NCBI RefSeq assembly: GCF_019649055.1
Contig: NW_026570224.1
Span: 992,001 to 1,056,000, forward strand
DNA length: 64,000 nt
DNA from: Paramacrobiotus metropolitanus
Lineage: Eukaryota > Tardigrada > Eutardigrada > Parachela > Macrobiotidae
Reading direction: 5' to 3'
Positions within the stretch are counted from its first letter, which is position 1. Every line of letters starts with the position of its first letter. The translations under genes were made by a program, and so were the position numbers. The notes under the pieces were generated by a model. That model did not search any database. It was not told where the DNA came from and saw nothing but the letters and a program-made list of their open reading frames with translations. Shown here piece after piece: positions 1 to 22,544 of this stretch.

Positions 1-86
1 ACACGTAGGTATTCATACGTTTCTCCATCTTTCGATACCATATCTGTTATCTGGTTCGTTTAGCAGTGATTCTGAAGTTCTTGCAG

Positions 87-1233
87 ATACACCGGCCCTA
101 TTGACGTTGTTAGTAAAACTGTTCAAGCCCACGGTGTGCGCGGGTTGTATCGTGGTCTGAACGTTGCTATTTGGAATCCGAAGACAGCGGTACGGTTTGG
201 TGCGTTTGAGCAGCTGAAGAGCCTGCTGGCGGATGGTAATGGGAATTTATCCCCTCATGCATTACTGTTCTGTGGTTTCGCCGCCGGGATTTGTGAAGCT
301 GTGCTGGCCACAACCCCCACAGAAAGCATTAAAGTCAAATTTATCCATGATCAGCATTCTCCCGTCAGGAGGTATACTGGACTGTTCCAAGGCATTCGCC
401 AGATTATTCGGGAATACGGTATGGATGATAGAATCAGTTGCTTTAACGTCGGCACATTCATCCGTTGGAATTTAAGGAACTAAAAGTTTGTTATGATTAT
501 TTTTAAAACCGTGAGTCTTGTCTGTAAGACTACTTTTTTCTTTTTGATTAATCACGAATAGCGGTTCTACGTAAGAAATTTATTTTTCAACAGTGCTACC
601 GTTGCCATTAGAAATGCAGGAAGGTTTTCTTATGTAAGTGTCTGCGCCTTTTTGAGAAGGTTGTTTTGTTGCAATACTTGCATGCAGACATAAATAAGCG
701 TTCTATCTGCATTTAATTTTGATTTTTAAAGGGATCCGGGGAATTTACCAGGGTGTCGTTCCTACCGTTATGAAATCCAGCACCAGCCAGGGAACGCGAT
801 TCTTTGTTGTGGAGTCTTTGAAAGACTGGCGGAAGCGATCAACCGGGAAACCCGCCAGTAAACCGCTGATCGCACTCTTTGGAGCTCTCGGCGGTGCGGC
901 GTCTGTTGTTCTTAATTCCCCATTTGATGCTGTAAAATCCCGTATGCAAAGTTTGAATTCCTGCAAATATCGAAATACCGTGGATTGTTTTTATCGGATG
1001 TGGAAACAAGAAGGCTTACTAGTGTAAGTTTTTTTATACCATTTTCAGACCGCGAAATTACGGAATCTGAGACTTAATCAACTGAAATTCGGTGCCTTTT
1101 TTCAGCATTTTTGAATTTTGTTTTCAGATTTTATAGAGGTACCATCCCTCGTTTAGTACGAGTGCCAACGGAAGTTGCCATTGTGTTTACGGTCTACGAC
1201 ATCATTATCAACGCCATGAATCATATATTTTAA
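87..1233 (+). CDS. SLC25A1: Mitochondrial tricarboxylate (citrate) carrier, copy 1, 5' partial
   Basis: Exons 87-418, 732-1023 and 1128-1233 join in phase and end at TAA. The product matches the second and third repeats of the citrate/malate exchanger of the inner mitochondrial membrane, which exports citrate for cytosolic acetyl-CoA. Visible signatures are TPTESIKVKFIHD (the PX[DE]XX[KR] motif of repeat 2), SPFDAVKSRMQ (repeat 3), and the C-terminal FYRGTIPRLVRVPTEVAIVF. The first ~90 residues (repeat 1 and N-terminus) must lie left of the window; the sequence before 87 is the 3' end of an intron. It is a tandem paralogue of the complete gene at 2140-4100. The family call is firm. Citrate specificity is inferred from overall resemblance to SLC25A1 rather than to other SLC25 members. 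Confidence 0.9.
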
Positions 1234-2139
1234 TGCAGCGCTAGATTGTGCCTACGCAATTACATGGTTGTCTGTGATTTTAAAAAGGTGGATCATGATG
1301 CACATACCGACATACGTGCCGAAGTTTGCAGATAATGGAACGAATGATTTTTTAAAATAATATATGTACTTTGTGTTTAAATTTTCCCTAAACAATTTGA
1401 GTGGAATTATCATTATGATTATTTGAATTTAAAAGGGTGTTTAAAATGCTTCAGACTGGTTTAATAGTCAAAATATCTGCAACTGAATTTAAAATTATTC
1501 GGCAATTCTGCACCGGTTCGGTAAAGGATGCACTGATAAAACGATTCCGTAGTGAAGTGAATTATTTAGTGAATTTAGTAAGACTAAGTACTACTAAGTA
1601 CTTACGAAGGAAATCCATGATGGCTCGATGATTGCGACATCACGTCTTACGCAGCTCTGTTAGTAAACATAACCCGAAGTGATCGACCACGCCTCTTCCC
1701 GTACTTCTCGTAGACTTCACAACGCAACAGTCGCTCATTCAGAGAACAGATCTGTTTCCAACCAATCAGACCACCGTCTGGTAAAGACCGCTGAGAGAGG
1801 AAATTTTATTTCACAATGAACTCAACAGTGCGCCGATTTTTCTATGTATTCCTAAAATGTGGAAATTGCCGTCGCGGTGGAAAAAATTGACACAGTTCCA
1901 AATTCCTAAACGTACCAACTCTGTATATCTTTGGTGTGTTTGTTGTGATATTTTGCCGCTACGAATTCTTTTCTAAACGGTAACTTTGAGACTAATGATG
2001 CCACACTGTTGTGAATATCTCGCGAAGTTTGGACGCATTTTGGGGATTTCGAAAGTGTAGAAATCGGCATTTGAGTGTGCTGGACGGTTTCTAATGGTGG
2101 AACAACGTTTTCAGTGTATGGATATTTTTAACTATCACG
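1234..2139. other. Intergenic, between the two citrate carriers
   Basis: About 0.9 kb holding the 3' end of copy 1 and the upstream region of copy 2. I see no recognisable coding, RNA or repeat feature. The short open frame at 1437-1631 shows no family resemblance. Confidence 0.5.
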
Positions 2140-4100
2140 ATGATAAGAAATTTTCTACAAACATTTTCGCCTGAGCGCGTGGACCCTACAGTACTTTCTC
2201 CGATACCTCAGAAGACGTCAGCCAAGGGATCGCCATCAAGAAGCCAACTATTGAAGGACAGAGCCCAGAAAGTGCGCCAGAATAAACGAGCACAGCATCA
2301 CACCAAGGCGCTTGTGGCTGGTAAGTTATTCGTTTATGGCTGGAAAGTATATTTATACTGCCAGTTATTTCTAATTTTTTGTCAAAGTGCAATCGAAGTT
2401 AATCACAAATATAAGCAGTATCCAGGAACTGAATTAGCATGGCGGCAGTTTCTGAACGTCCAATATTTGCTTCTCATGGCAATTTACTGAGACGTTCCAT
2501 ATCTTGTGTGCTTTTCAATTACGGTAATTAAATATGCATAATGCAAAGAAATTACTACTCGAAGCAGAAGTCACTAAATTGAATTTTAAAGTTTGTGAAT
2601 GATTGTCTTATTCTTACAGGCACAATCGCTGGTGTTTTCGAAATCAGTCTAACGTACCCCATCGATTATGCTAAGATCCAGATGCAGTTAGACGCACGTT
2701 CTGACAAACCCAGGTAGATGGATGCTCTTTTGCAGAGATCAGCCATTGTTGTACTGCTGTCGACGAATTTTTCATCTTTGTATATTTTGCCAGGTTTTGC
2801 GGTATGATGGACGTGTATAAGCAAACTTTCCATGCCCACGGCATTAAAGGTCTTTATCGTGGATGGAATGTTGCAGTGCTGAGTCCCAAAACGGTGGTCA
2901 GGTTTCAGGCGTTTGAATTTTTCAAGAAATTGAATCTGGACTCCACGGGACATTTATCGGCTCATGGAAAACTCCTGTGCGGACTGGCTGCCGGAGCATT
3001 CGAAGCCGGTGAGATAACAGAACAAATTTTGCCCACAACACCGAATTCTGCATAATTAGATATTTACCGGGCAGTTTAATAAACTTTAATTTAAAATTGA
3101 CCATTACCACGCTGTAGTCGTGAAGTGTAATAATAATTCATTCTTCGCCGACCAGGGCATTGCCGTGATTTTGCCCTTAAAGAAGAAAAACTGAACGTTT
3201 ATTTTCAGATCTGCTTTTTTTCAGGAAAATTTTTTTGTTTGTTCGCAGTTGATTTATGGGTTAGAAATAGCCATACAGACTTCTATAATATTAAACTGAC
3301 ATTCACTCGCTTTTATGCCATATTACTTCTCTTTTAGCTCTGGCTGTCACACCGATCGAATCTGTAAAGGTGAAATTTATCCATGATTTGAACTTTCCGA
3401 CCCAGAAGTATGAAGGAGTGTTCCAAGGAGTTAGGAGAATTTTAAGAAAGCAAGGTACTTTGACAGCGAAATTAATAGGTTATACGTAGTCAATGGTATT
3501 GTTTTTTCTACTTAGTCACTGGTATTGTTTTTTTCTGCTCGTACTAAGCAGCCCATGGTTATTTTTGTGTGAAAACTTTTATATTATGACCCGGTGAATG
3601 TTGTGAATCGATAATTTTTGCCTTCTAGGTATACGCGGCATATATGCCGGCTTAGTCCCGACTGTGATGAAAACTTCGACCAACCAAGCCATAAGGTTTT
3701 TCGTTGTGGAAAGCTTAAAAGACTGGCGCAAACAAGGCAATCCTAAAGCCAAAGTGAGCAAGCCACTAACAGCTGTTTTTGGAGCCATCGGTGGTATTGT
3801 ATCCGTATTCTGCAATACACCCTTGGATGTTATGAAATCCCGCCTCCAAGGTATTGAGGCTAAGAAATACCGGAATATTGTACATTGTGCTTATTTGATT
3901 GCCAGCAAAGAAGGGTTTTCTGGGTAAGTTTTTGTTTTTTAACTGGTATGATTACGTATTGTTAATTGATTGATTCGTTGTTTTACAGATTCTACAAGGG
4001 GACGATGGCTCGCTTAATGAGGACGCCATTAGAAACAGCGATAACATTCATGGTCTATGACCTCGTTATGGAAATTCTGCACGAAGTGTGGGAACCCTAA
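2140..4100 (+). CDS. SLC25A1: Mitochondrial tricarboxylate (citrate) carrier, copy 2, complete
   Basis: Six exons (2140-2320, 2620-2713, 2794-3008, 3338-3454, 3629-3923, 3989-4100) give 337 aa; human SLC25A1 is about 311. All three carrier repeats are present, with motifs YPIDYAKIQMQLD, TPIESVKVKFIHD and TPLDVMKSRLQG. The end is FYKGTMARLMRTPLETAITF plus a short tail. The N-terminal ~60 residues encoded by exon 1 are basic and serine-rich, longer than usual, and could act as a matrix-targeting presequence (inference). The ATG at 2140 is the first in-frame start after an upstream stop and its exon ends in the right phase. Exon boundaries of the last two introns match copy 1, as expected after tandem duplication. 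Confidence 0.93.
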
Positions 4101-4915
4101 AAGAATTTCCGCTTTTCGTGTCTATATCTCTCTTCTGGTACAATTTGCTCAATTTTCTCAAGGATTTTGTACGGTGTCAGATGTTTTGTCTATGTGTCTG
4201 AAACATTTTGTTATGGCAGCGATCAAAAATTTTTTGTTTCCGGGACAGTTGTTTTGAACTCATTAATCTCTGTAGATTGAATTGCACTTTACTGACTTTA
4301 GTGTACGGTAAACGATACTTTTCTCATCAGATCTGACAATGAGATGTAAGTAAATGACTGTAATATACTATACATAGCCAGAGCCTTTGTTAATTAAACT
4401 TAATCGCAACGCAATTTTGCAACATTAAGGTGCAAGGTGCTTGTGTTGAGTAATTTTGTTACACGATAGTGCAAGGTGTTTGTGTTAAGTTTTGGTGTTC
4501 AGATTGTTTTTTAATTTTTTATTTATACGGTAAACAGTGTAATGTGATGTTAAGTGTCTCTGCATAATGAGTTGTAATCTTGTCGTAGTAAAAAGTACTT
4601 TAGGATGGTAGATTGCAAATACTGTAATGTAGTTTGTGTATCAGCCCCGGAACCCCTTGGCCAGGGGGCCATGGCCCCCGCAAAAATTTTTTAACATAGC
4701 AGTCTACGGGGTCGGCTCACGCTAAAGCCAATACTCCCGCCCCCACCAAACCGAGAAGCTCCAGCCGCCCCTATACGAAACAGTGAACAAACAAACCACA
4801 GAGCCTTCGAAGCATCTGCCTTGGATAGTGGATATTATTCTAGTAACAATTATTGTTTTGTGTAGAAGTTGCGCCTCTGTCCTCGGCCTGGTGTACAGTT
4901 GTGCATTTTAACGTG
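4101..4915. other. Intergenic / eEFSec promoter region
   Basis: AT-rich 3' flank of the citrate carrier, then a GC-rich stretch from about 4640 with a CCAAT-like and a GC-box-like sequence (around 4725-4745) just before the eEFSec start. No other gene is seen. The GC-rich block includes a perfect 16-bp palindrome, listed separately. Confidence 0.4.
4664..4679. repeat. Perfect 16-bp GC palindrome GGGGGCCATGGCCCCC
   Basis: Self-complementary core inside a longer stretch with a C/G-rich left side and an A/T run on its right. It looks like the end of an old DNA-transposon or MITE copy, but no partner terminus was found nearby, so that origin is a guess. Confidence 0.4.
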
Positions 4916-7827
4916 ATGGACCCCGCCGCATTACCCACAAATAGTTTGAATTTTAATGTCGGAGTGCTGGGCCATATTGACAGCGGGAAAACGTCTCTCT
5001 GCAAAGCCATCAGTACGACGGCGAGCACAGCCTCCTTCGACAAGAACCCACAAAGCCAGGAGCGCGGAATCACGCTGGACCTGGGCTTTTCCTCCTTCTG
5101 CGTACCGTTGCCATCGCATCTCGTCGCCCCGAATGATCAGATCAGATACATTCAGTATACTTTAGTGGATTGTCCCGGTCATGCGTCACTCATTCGCACC
5201 ATCATTTCGGGAGCGCAGATCATGGATCTGATGCTACTCATTGTGGATGTTACCAAAGGCATTCAGACGCAGACCGCGGAATGTCTGGTTATCGGCGAAA
5301 TAACGTGTCAGCATATGATCGTTGTGTTGAATAAAATTGATTTGCTACCGGAGAGCAAGCGCGAAGCAAGCATCAGTAAGGTACACCGCACTCTCATTAA
5401 ATTGGTACTTGCTCAGATGTCCATCTGACTATTTTAATTTCTTGTGAAGTACGATGATAACATGACAAAGACAACGTGTAAAATTCGTAAATCTACCGAA
5501 CATTAAAGGCAGTTAAACAAAACAATATCAGCATATAACTCAGAATCTCCACATGTCCATGTCATGTCCACCAATATCTGTAGCTGTAATAAACAGCCAA
5601 TTAAGTCTTGTTTCTTGTCGGTAGACTGCATTTGATTTGAATTTTTAGTTTTGATTTTTATGTGACTCTGTAAGCATTGTTTAGCTGGTTTTCAAGATGA
5701 TTTTATAAAATAATTAGAACAATCTTTTGAATTAAGTTGGTCAATTTTGTAATTGTTTGTAGATGAAATCTCGTCTGGAAAAGGTCCTTCTGACAACGAA
5801 GTTCACCGGATGCCCGATCGTGGCGGTAGCGGCCCACTCCGGCAGTTCGGAGGTATGTGCACGTGTATTTGTGTATCCTATCTTTTTTCTCTCTTTTCTT
5901 AACCGACATCAATCAGGACGTTGTAGGGTGAAGCGATTGGCCTCCAGGATTTAGTGAACGTGTTGGCCGAAAAGACATTTTTTCCGAAGCGGAATGCCAA
6001 GGGATCCTTACTGTTTTCCGTGGACCACTGCTTCAGCATTCGCGGACAGGGAACGGTGATGACTGGAACTATGCTATCCGGTAGTGTGCGCATTAACGAC
6101 AACATCGAAATTGTGACGCTGAAAGAAACGCGTAAAGTCAAATCGATGCAGATGTTTCGCCAGCCGGTACAACAAGCGATTCAGGTATGGGGCACGATAG
6201 GCTGTTTTCCGTTTATGTACCTTTTTATCCCCAATAAGTGGGAGAAAATCAAGACCAGTATTGTTACAACGAGAGTTTTTTTCTTGATGGTATTTGTTTA
6301 TTCAAATGCCGGTTCAGATTGATGTGTTGCTCTTTTTGTGCATGAGATATTTACAGCTGGTGAAAATTTTGCATCAGGACAGATATTTTAATTTTGTTCT
6401 AGGGTGATCGAGTCGGAATATGTGTCGCGAATTTCGATGCGAAGCTACTCGAAAGAGGCTTCGCAGCAGCGCCGGGAACGTTGACTACTTTGTACGGTTT
6501 CATCATTCAACTCCACAAGATTCAGCACTTTAAGCCTTCAATAAAAAGCCGATCAAAATTCCACGTGACGATTGGTAAGACATTCCAATATGGATATCTA
6601 AGCACAGGCTACTGGTGTACGATTTCATCCGATTTGGTTAACTGAAACCAGCCTTGAAATTTGGCAGGATGTTTTCTCCTTTTGCGGATGTCATGAGGAC
6701 AGTTTCATTGGCATAAAACGTTTTTCCCGCATTTTTAATTCTCTTTTGTTTTCCAGGGCATGACACAGTTATGGGGAAAATCCAACTGTTCTCAGGTGTT
6801 CCAGATAGCGGGGAGAATTTCGATGCGAATCCGGAGTACGCGTTCGTCGAAGAAGTTGTCGATGCAACCGTACATCAAGAGAATGTTGTGATTTTTGCAT
6901 TAATCGAGCTGGAATCTCCAGTTATTGGTCAGCGAGGACAGTTGATTGTAGCTTCTCGTCTGGACGCCGATATCCACCAGAACGCGTGTCGACTGGCATT
7001 TTATGGAAAGATCCTCGAGCCTTTTTCGGACAAGGATTACGCTAGTGCATTCCTGCCGAAACTGCGAATCTTTAAGGAGAAATTTAGAAGCGGACAAGTG
7101 GAACGAATGCAGGATCCCCATTCTGTTATCGTAAAAAACCTGGTAAAAAAAGAAACGGATACGACAAAATTTGAAGGACTGAAAGTGCAGTTATCCACCG
7201 GTGAAGCTGGGATAATTGATGGTTCTTTCGGAAAAAGTGGGAAAATCAAAATCCGCATTCCAGGTACGTACAATACGTGTCTAAACTTCGGAGTAATTAT
7301 AAAAATACTTCGGAGTACTTATGAAAATCAGTTCCGCTTGGTTTCTACAGTGCTGTAGTATTGTGCTGAGCTGCTCCTTTATGTTATTTTATTGTGCCAT
7401 ATAGCCTGTGGTTGGTTAAGTTTATTACGGGGGTTGGAATTATTGTGTTGTTTTATACATGTGAATGTTGTGCACGTATTATTTATTTGTGTATCGGGTT
7501 AATTACACGGCTCTCACGTCTGTTGCCATTTTGTTGTACTGTGTAATCGGCATCGACTAATTTTTCTTTTGATTTTAGTGATCAGGCAGGCTTTATACTA
7601 TACGAATACTCATGTCAGATACAGATACTTTTGCTGAATATCGTTTCATAATTTCAGATGGTTTAAAGCAAACAACAATCGATCTCTTGAGCAGAATGAA
7701 CAAAAAGAGAACGGATGAAGATACTGGTGATAATACAAAGGCCCTAAAAACAGAGGATAACATAGAAGTGAAGATGATATTCAAAAGATATGTTTATGAT
7801 TCCAAAAAGAGAATGATACAGTCGTAA
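4916..7827 (+). CDS. EEFSEC: Selenocysteine-specific elongation factor eEFSec
   Basis: Six exons (4916-5380, 5763-5852, 5927-6184, 6403-6574, 6757-7263, 7658-7827) give 553 aa; the human protein is about 596. This translation GTPase delivers Sec-tRNA to UGA codons with SBP2 and SECIS RNA. G motifs are intact: G1 GHIDSGKT (res 19-26), G2 RGITLD (50-55), G3 DCPGH (85-89), G4 NKID (139-142). Further family landmarks are MSVDHCFSI-like FSVDHCFSIRGQGTVMTGT in domain 2, SRLDADIHQNACRLAF in domain 3, and the domain-4 ending FKRYVYDSKKRMIQS. The start at 4916 is the first ATG giving the conserved N-terminus. Its presence implies the organism still makes selenoproteins, since lineages that lost Sec lose this factor. 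A possible polyadenylation signal is near 7942. Confidence 0.95.
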
Positions 7828-9765
7828 TGTCGGTGATTTTAGCTGCTCTTTCTGATCCTTCGGTGTTACGTTGTAAATTTTTTGCATTGGACTATGTGAG
7901 TGGTTGGCTAAATACTTTTAGCTGGCATACAGTGCCGTTAGTAATAAAAAATAAAGTTCAAATTATTATACGTACATGCATGTTGAGCGTCTTACAAAGT
8001 AATTTCAGGATTTGCAGCAAGATGTGTGTGAGTGCATCCATAATGAGACTGATTATGTCTATTTTAACGTTACAACATTTTTGCGCAGCATTTAACCTAG
8101 TACGTGCTTCCTCCGCATTGTGATGACAGACATTCACAAATTTTCACTCTGTACTGCTTATTAATGGAATAGTAGCGCTTCCTTCCGCAGTTTTGTCCAG
8201 CCCCGCAGAAAGTGATTAACGATAGTTTATATCAAGATGACTGGCGATGTGCTCATGAAAATTAGTGGAACTCGTATCGCTGTTTACCTTTTTTGATTTA
8301 TCATCGGCGCTGTATCGGAAGAACAAAACATTTGAATCAACTTCAATAATGGAAGTTTGGCCATTCAGTGTTGTTTTTGTGCAATATGACATTAGCGGAC
8401 TTTCTGTTTGCATAAAAGTACATTAATTGGTTCGATATTTCTGTTTACTATGTCATTAACTGAATTTTCCGTTTTTTTTTATAATTTTGTCACTGCCAGA
8501 CTTGTAGCTATTTGTTGTTGTAGCTATTTTTTGTAGCCTTTGTATTTTTGTAATTGTAAATGCAACTTGATATTATTTATTACCTGTTTTTGTATAGACT
8601 CGCAATCAGTGTAATTCTAATCCAGTATATATAAGACTATTTACATTATAAGATGGACATTTTTGTTTTGTTAAGTTGTGTACGATTTATTTGCCGGCAA
8701 GCTGTACAGAGTAGTCGAGGGCGAACACGATACTGTTTTATGTAGCTGAAAATCTCGGAAGCTGTTTAGAGAATTCATCATTAGTGTCATGTACATAAGC
8801 CGCTATGCATGTTCGATGGCGAGACCTTTGAACTGTTGAGTAATCCTAGCCAATAACGCTAACATCTTCATATCCTTTCCGCATCTGTCGTTCGGGGTTT
8901 TTTACTCGTTAATGCTCACCATTCCTTTTAGCCAGCTAGCGAACGACGACGACGGGGGACTGGATGTTTATTTTCGACTGAAAGTCAGATTACACTTGTA
9001 CTTATGAAATCGGTAAACGCAACTGCCAGCACACCCAGCCCAGCATCCTCTCGCCGCTCCAATGCCAAGTGTATTGGCTAAAGTGAGATGATTAATCCGG
9101 CGTTCGTTACCGCCCCGGCACACAACGCGAAAAAATCAATAAACACATGCTATTATTCTTCTTGCGCCCCGCGTACACACATCCACACGACGGCGAACTC
9201 CACACTAAGTTGTACGGTGGCCATGTAACATTTCCCGGCGACTGGGATAAGAGCATTGGGGAAGATGATGAGTCATCCGGGATAAGCGAATCGGCGACGC
9301 GGGAGCACAGGCCGCACTCGCCAGCTTCTCCTTGGCCGTGCAGCGAGGCATAGCTGTGCACTGTGCTATGCCGCTGTATACATGTACGGCTGCTGTCTGT
9401 GTTATATGTGTGCGCTCTTTATCCTCCCCAATCGTTCTGTAACTGTCCCCTTCACACTACAGATAATCCTTCATTCCCCCTGTATTGCTATTCAACTCCG
9501 CATCTCTGCCCCGTTCTATCCCGCGTGTGATAAACAACCATCCACTTGTAGTGGCGCGCACTCTCACTGGGGATATATATCTCGCTGCTGCTTATGCATT
9601 AAATGGATAAAACGAGACGTGGTTATGTCTGTGACCCATCTGGACTGCTGATTAGCCTGCACACTACGGCCAACACGGTGCTTAATGAGTGAATGGTGGC
9701 GGTTACGACAGGAAGTCGGCTGCTGTTTTGAAGGTTGACTTTTTTGACAAGCCGTCTATGTAGCG
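7828..9765. other. Intergenic / BRSK upstream region
   Basis: About 1.9 kb: AT-rich 3' flank of eEFSec, then more GC-rich sequence from about 8900 that is likely the BRSK promoter and 5' leader. Open frames at 7827-8123, 9147-9353 and 9382-9651 have no recognisable domains. The 9147 frame could be an upstream ORF in the BRSK leader. Confidence 0.45.
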
Positions 9766-19176
<9,411 letters not shown>

Positions 19177-19425
19177 CCAGCTCTTCAGGATGTACTGGAA
19201 TTGATTGGGCTAATTATTCCGGCGCATCCTTTCACGGTGGCTCGAGCGATGTATGCCATCAAAAGAGGCAATGTACAATCCACCACAGACGGCGTATTAC
19301 GAGTAAAATTGGTGATATTTATAATTGTTTAACTGATTCTGAGAATGATTTTGCTGATTGGAAAGAGGTTGGTTATGATCACATGCGATTCTCTCCACTG
19401 ATCTCGATGAAAGGAAAAGCTCTAA

Positions 19426-19431
19426 TTTATT
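19426..19431 (-). terminator. Candidate polyadenylation signal of P4HA copy A
   Basis: AATAAA read on the minus strand, about 185 bp past the stop of the prolyl hydroxylase at 19614. It lies upstream of the BRSK signal on the other strand, so the two convergent transcripts may overlap at their 3' ends. Confidence 0.4.
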
Positions 19432-19482
19432 GGAACTCCTACCGGACGAGTCGCTTTCGTTCTACTTACGCCGTGCTTTTGC

Positions 19483-19488
19483 TAATAA
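19483..19488 (+). terminator. Candidate polyadenylation signal of BRSK
   Basis: AATAAA about 310 bp after the BRSK stop codon and the nearest downstream canonical signal on the plus strand. Confidence 0.45.
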
Positions 19489-19613
19489 AATTTTAATATT
19501 TTCTTAATTCATGCCAGTGTAAAGCTGAGTGAATATCACAGGAACTGCAAATTGGTCCTTATAAAATCTCGTAAACTCAACAAAACAGCATCGCTTAGAA
19601 ATATAAGGCGGCA

Positions 19614-22544
19614 TCATTTCACAGGAGAACCATTTCCAAAAATATGTGACGAATAGTCATCAGCTTTTTTCTTCTCTGTACCCGGTGGGTCCGGCCAGCC
19701 GTCCACCCACTCAGGGCTATCCGGCTGTAGTCCACAAGGTCGTGCGGGATCTTGGAATTTCTCACGGATCCATTTATTAGAAATCCACTTGACACCGGAC
19801 AGCACAGGACATCCAGCGTGCAGCATGTTTTCATTGCCTAAACCGTCGCGGTGCAGATTGTACCAGAAAGCGGCACTTCCGCGTTGCGGGTACAGGGTCA
19901 CATTCAAACGAGGAAACACCGTCGCCCCACCGGCTTCCACATCGCTGAGGTAGACGAGCAGGGTGGCGATCCGGTCGCCCCAGTTCTCATGCATTTGGGC
20001 GTAGTTGATTTCTTTCAGAGTGCGAAAGTGATCGAAATGGGCTGCAACCACCAAAAAAGGAATGCACACCTTTGGCGGTTGTGTACAGTACTATGTTTTT
20101 AATTTCATTGGTTCCAACGCTACCGTAAGCATATCATGTTCACAGAAAAGGTTCGTTTATTCGTACGTATACTGCTTGAAGTCTACTTTCATACTTCAGC
20201 AATATTATTTTTATATGGAATGAATATGTATGGTACGTTACAGCCTTACGGGCTTCAATAATTTGAGAAAATTGAGAAAACCTGGTAAAATGGGAAGCTG
20301 ACAAAACCAAACTGACCATCGTAATGACCGCCTATTCCGTAATTGGCCATTTGAAGATTTTCTGCAACTTCCATATTCAAATTCGTAACTTGTCCAATTC
20401 TGCGGTTCAATTCACCAATGACGGGGTCTTCTTGCTCCGCTATAAATGCGCTAAAAAGAATAAAAAAATGATTTGATTGCCAAATTCTGCACGAACTCCG
20501 ATGTTGCGGGAAATGTTGCGCAGCTGGCTTAATTCTGGCTTAATTTATTCGTTTAAACGTAACAAAAATAAACTTGATCTTTATAATACTAATAACAGCA
20601 AAATCACGAGCTTTGAGGTTGCGTTTGAGAGTTATACCTTTTGGAAATTCGAATTCGCGCAGTTTCCGAATCACCAGTCCCCGCTTTCACTACCATTGCC
20701 CGTTTCATGTGCTTTCTGGACACCAGTTTCACCCGTTCGATTTGAGAGTTCAGTGCCACATCGTGAATAATGTAGATTTCGGGATCAGTATAAGCCATCT
20801 CGAATTTCAGCGGCTGCAGTAATAAGGATGGGTTGTTCCATGTTTCGTAAAAGCATCGCAGTAGTGACAGTACGGTCTTGTTCTGCAAAATGTGAGCTTG
20901 TACAAGTGTTATACACAACGTGCGCTATAATTATATTATACAGTCATACAGACACAAACCACAGATAAGATATCTGTATTTTAAAAAAAAATTTTTAAAC
21001 TAGTCTGACATGTACTCTTTATCAGCCTTCCAGGTGCTTAATAGAAATTTAGTTTTCTCGAAGTATACAGCCAAAGTAGGTTCAACGAATATCATGAAAT
21101 TACCAGTTGACCTTCTCCACGACACAAGCGCTCGTAGTGACCACCCCGGACTAATTTCTGTTTATTGTCCGCTGGTTTTCCTTCAAGATTTTTGCTAGCG
21201 ATGAAATCTTTGTATACTTGAATGTTTTCCTTAACATTGGGAAATTCCGGGTCGAGTTTTAGGAGTTGTTCAGATAACTCCAACGCCCACGGCGCATCGC
21301 CATGGTTGTACACAGAATGTTGCAGCCAATCTAGGATTTCCGCCTTGCGCAGCTGGGGCTGGCCGAATTCACGCGGCGCTTTATCTTCTTTTTCATACAA
21401 GCTTAAGGAGAGATTTAGCCAACGATGAGCATAATCGTGAAAATGCAGATGCGCTAGATTGATGCCCAAGAGGAAGCAATCGACGGACGTGAGATTTTTG
21501 GTTTTCGTTGGGACGCCCGGAATATCTCCGCTGGCGACGACATCTTCGTCCAAATCATAGGTGTGTTGCAAGCGCACCAAGGCTTCCGATGCACCTTTGA
21601 GATCATCTTCAACAGGAAGTTTTATTTGGTGGGAATCCGATAGACGTTTCACCTCATCTACGGCAGCTGCAAAGGTTTATCAGATTATTAATTTTAGCAG
21701 CGAAATACTGTAAGCATTTAGTTTACTTTGGTGCCACACAATTATATGATTACTAACGCCACAACGTTAACAATATTTATGATATTAATTTTCATCTGAT
21801 GAAAATTAATTTTATCTTTTTTTTATCATCTATTAATTTTTTCAACTATCGTGCACTTAGATCACCAACGAATAAATTCACATTTGTACAAAATCAAATA
21901 CGAAAAATTAGAAAAATATGTGTGCTCATGTAGAATCCATACTCGCAGCAAGATTTAAGCCAATAAGCTGGGAATAATATTGCCAGTCGACGCCCAAGTG
22001 CTTGACAAAACGGAATGCCGTGATGGGATGGTACAACTGTGCGGAATTTCCTTCCCTGTTCGAGCGGATTAGTAGATTCTGATTGAATTCCTTTTGTTCT
22101 TTTACAAATCTGCAGAAATGCTTGTCTTGCGGTGAACGTAATGGCGATGTAAACCAAAACTAACCAAATTAACTAAACCGCTACGCATAGGGCAGTTTAT
22201 TTATCATGCCGTTGAAGTATTTACAGAGTAGTCTAGAGTACATGATGGTTTGACATGTTTTATACGCACAAGGACTTCCAAACTCTTCTTCCATAAATTT
22301 CATCACAACCGGGTAAATGGAAATTTTTTATCACAGATGTGTTTAATTTTATTTGACAGACATACTTTTCTATAACCTGTATTCGCTCTTTCTCTGCTCG
22401 GACGAGCTCTTGCAGGACATGGGTTAATCGCTGTGCTGATCCAACAAGCGTTCCCACATCCGCCATTGATGTGAACACATCTCCATTATTCGAAGAAATA
22501 TTAATCGCCAAAATTAACAAGAACAAACTCCACCAGCAAATCAT
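19614..22544 (-). CDS. P4HA: Collagen prolyl 4-hydroxylase alpha subunit, copy A
   Basis: Minus-strand exons in coding order: 22544-22366, 22109-21943, 21666-21104, 20882-20638, 20450-20317, 20041-19614; 571 aa. An ER-lumen 2-oxoglutarate/Fe(II) dioxygenase that hydroxylates collagen prolines, normally paired with PDI. Order: signal peptide (MICWWSLFLLILAINISS), P4HA N-terminal dimerisation helices, TPR-like peptide-binding domain (around 120-260, containing DCFLLGINLAHLHF and ILDWLQHSVYNHGD), conserved LCRGEG, then the catalytic double-stranded beta-helix. Iron ligands His431 and Asp433 (HFD) and His504 (LHAGCPV) and the 2-oxoglutarate lysine Lys514 are all present, with the human His-to-Lys spacing of ten. 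The C-terminus extends about 30 residues past the usual end. It converges on BRSK with a 437-bp gap. Confidence 0.93.

Noticed and set aside
8216-8413. Minus-strand frame in the eEFSec/BRSK gap
   Set aside because: No signal peptide, domain, splice partner or similarity.
21894-22157. 87-codon minus-strand frame
   Set aside because: Wrong frame of P4HA copy A exon 2; the correct frame reads FVKEQKEFNQNLLIRSNREG and YHPITAFRFVKHL.
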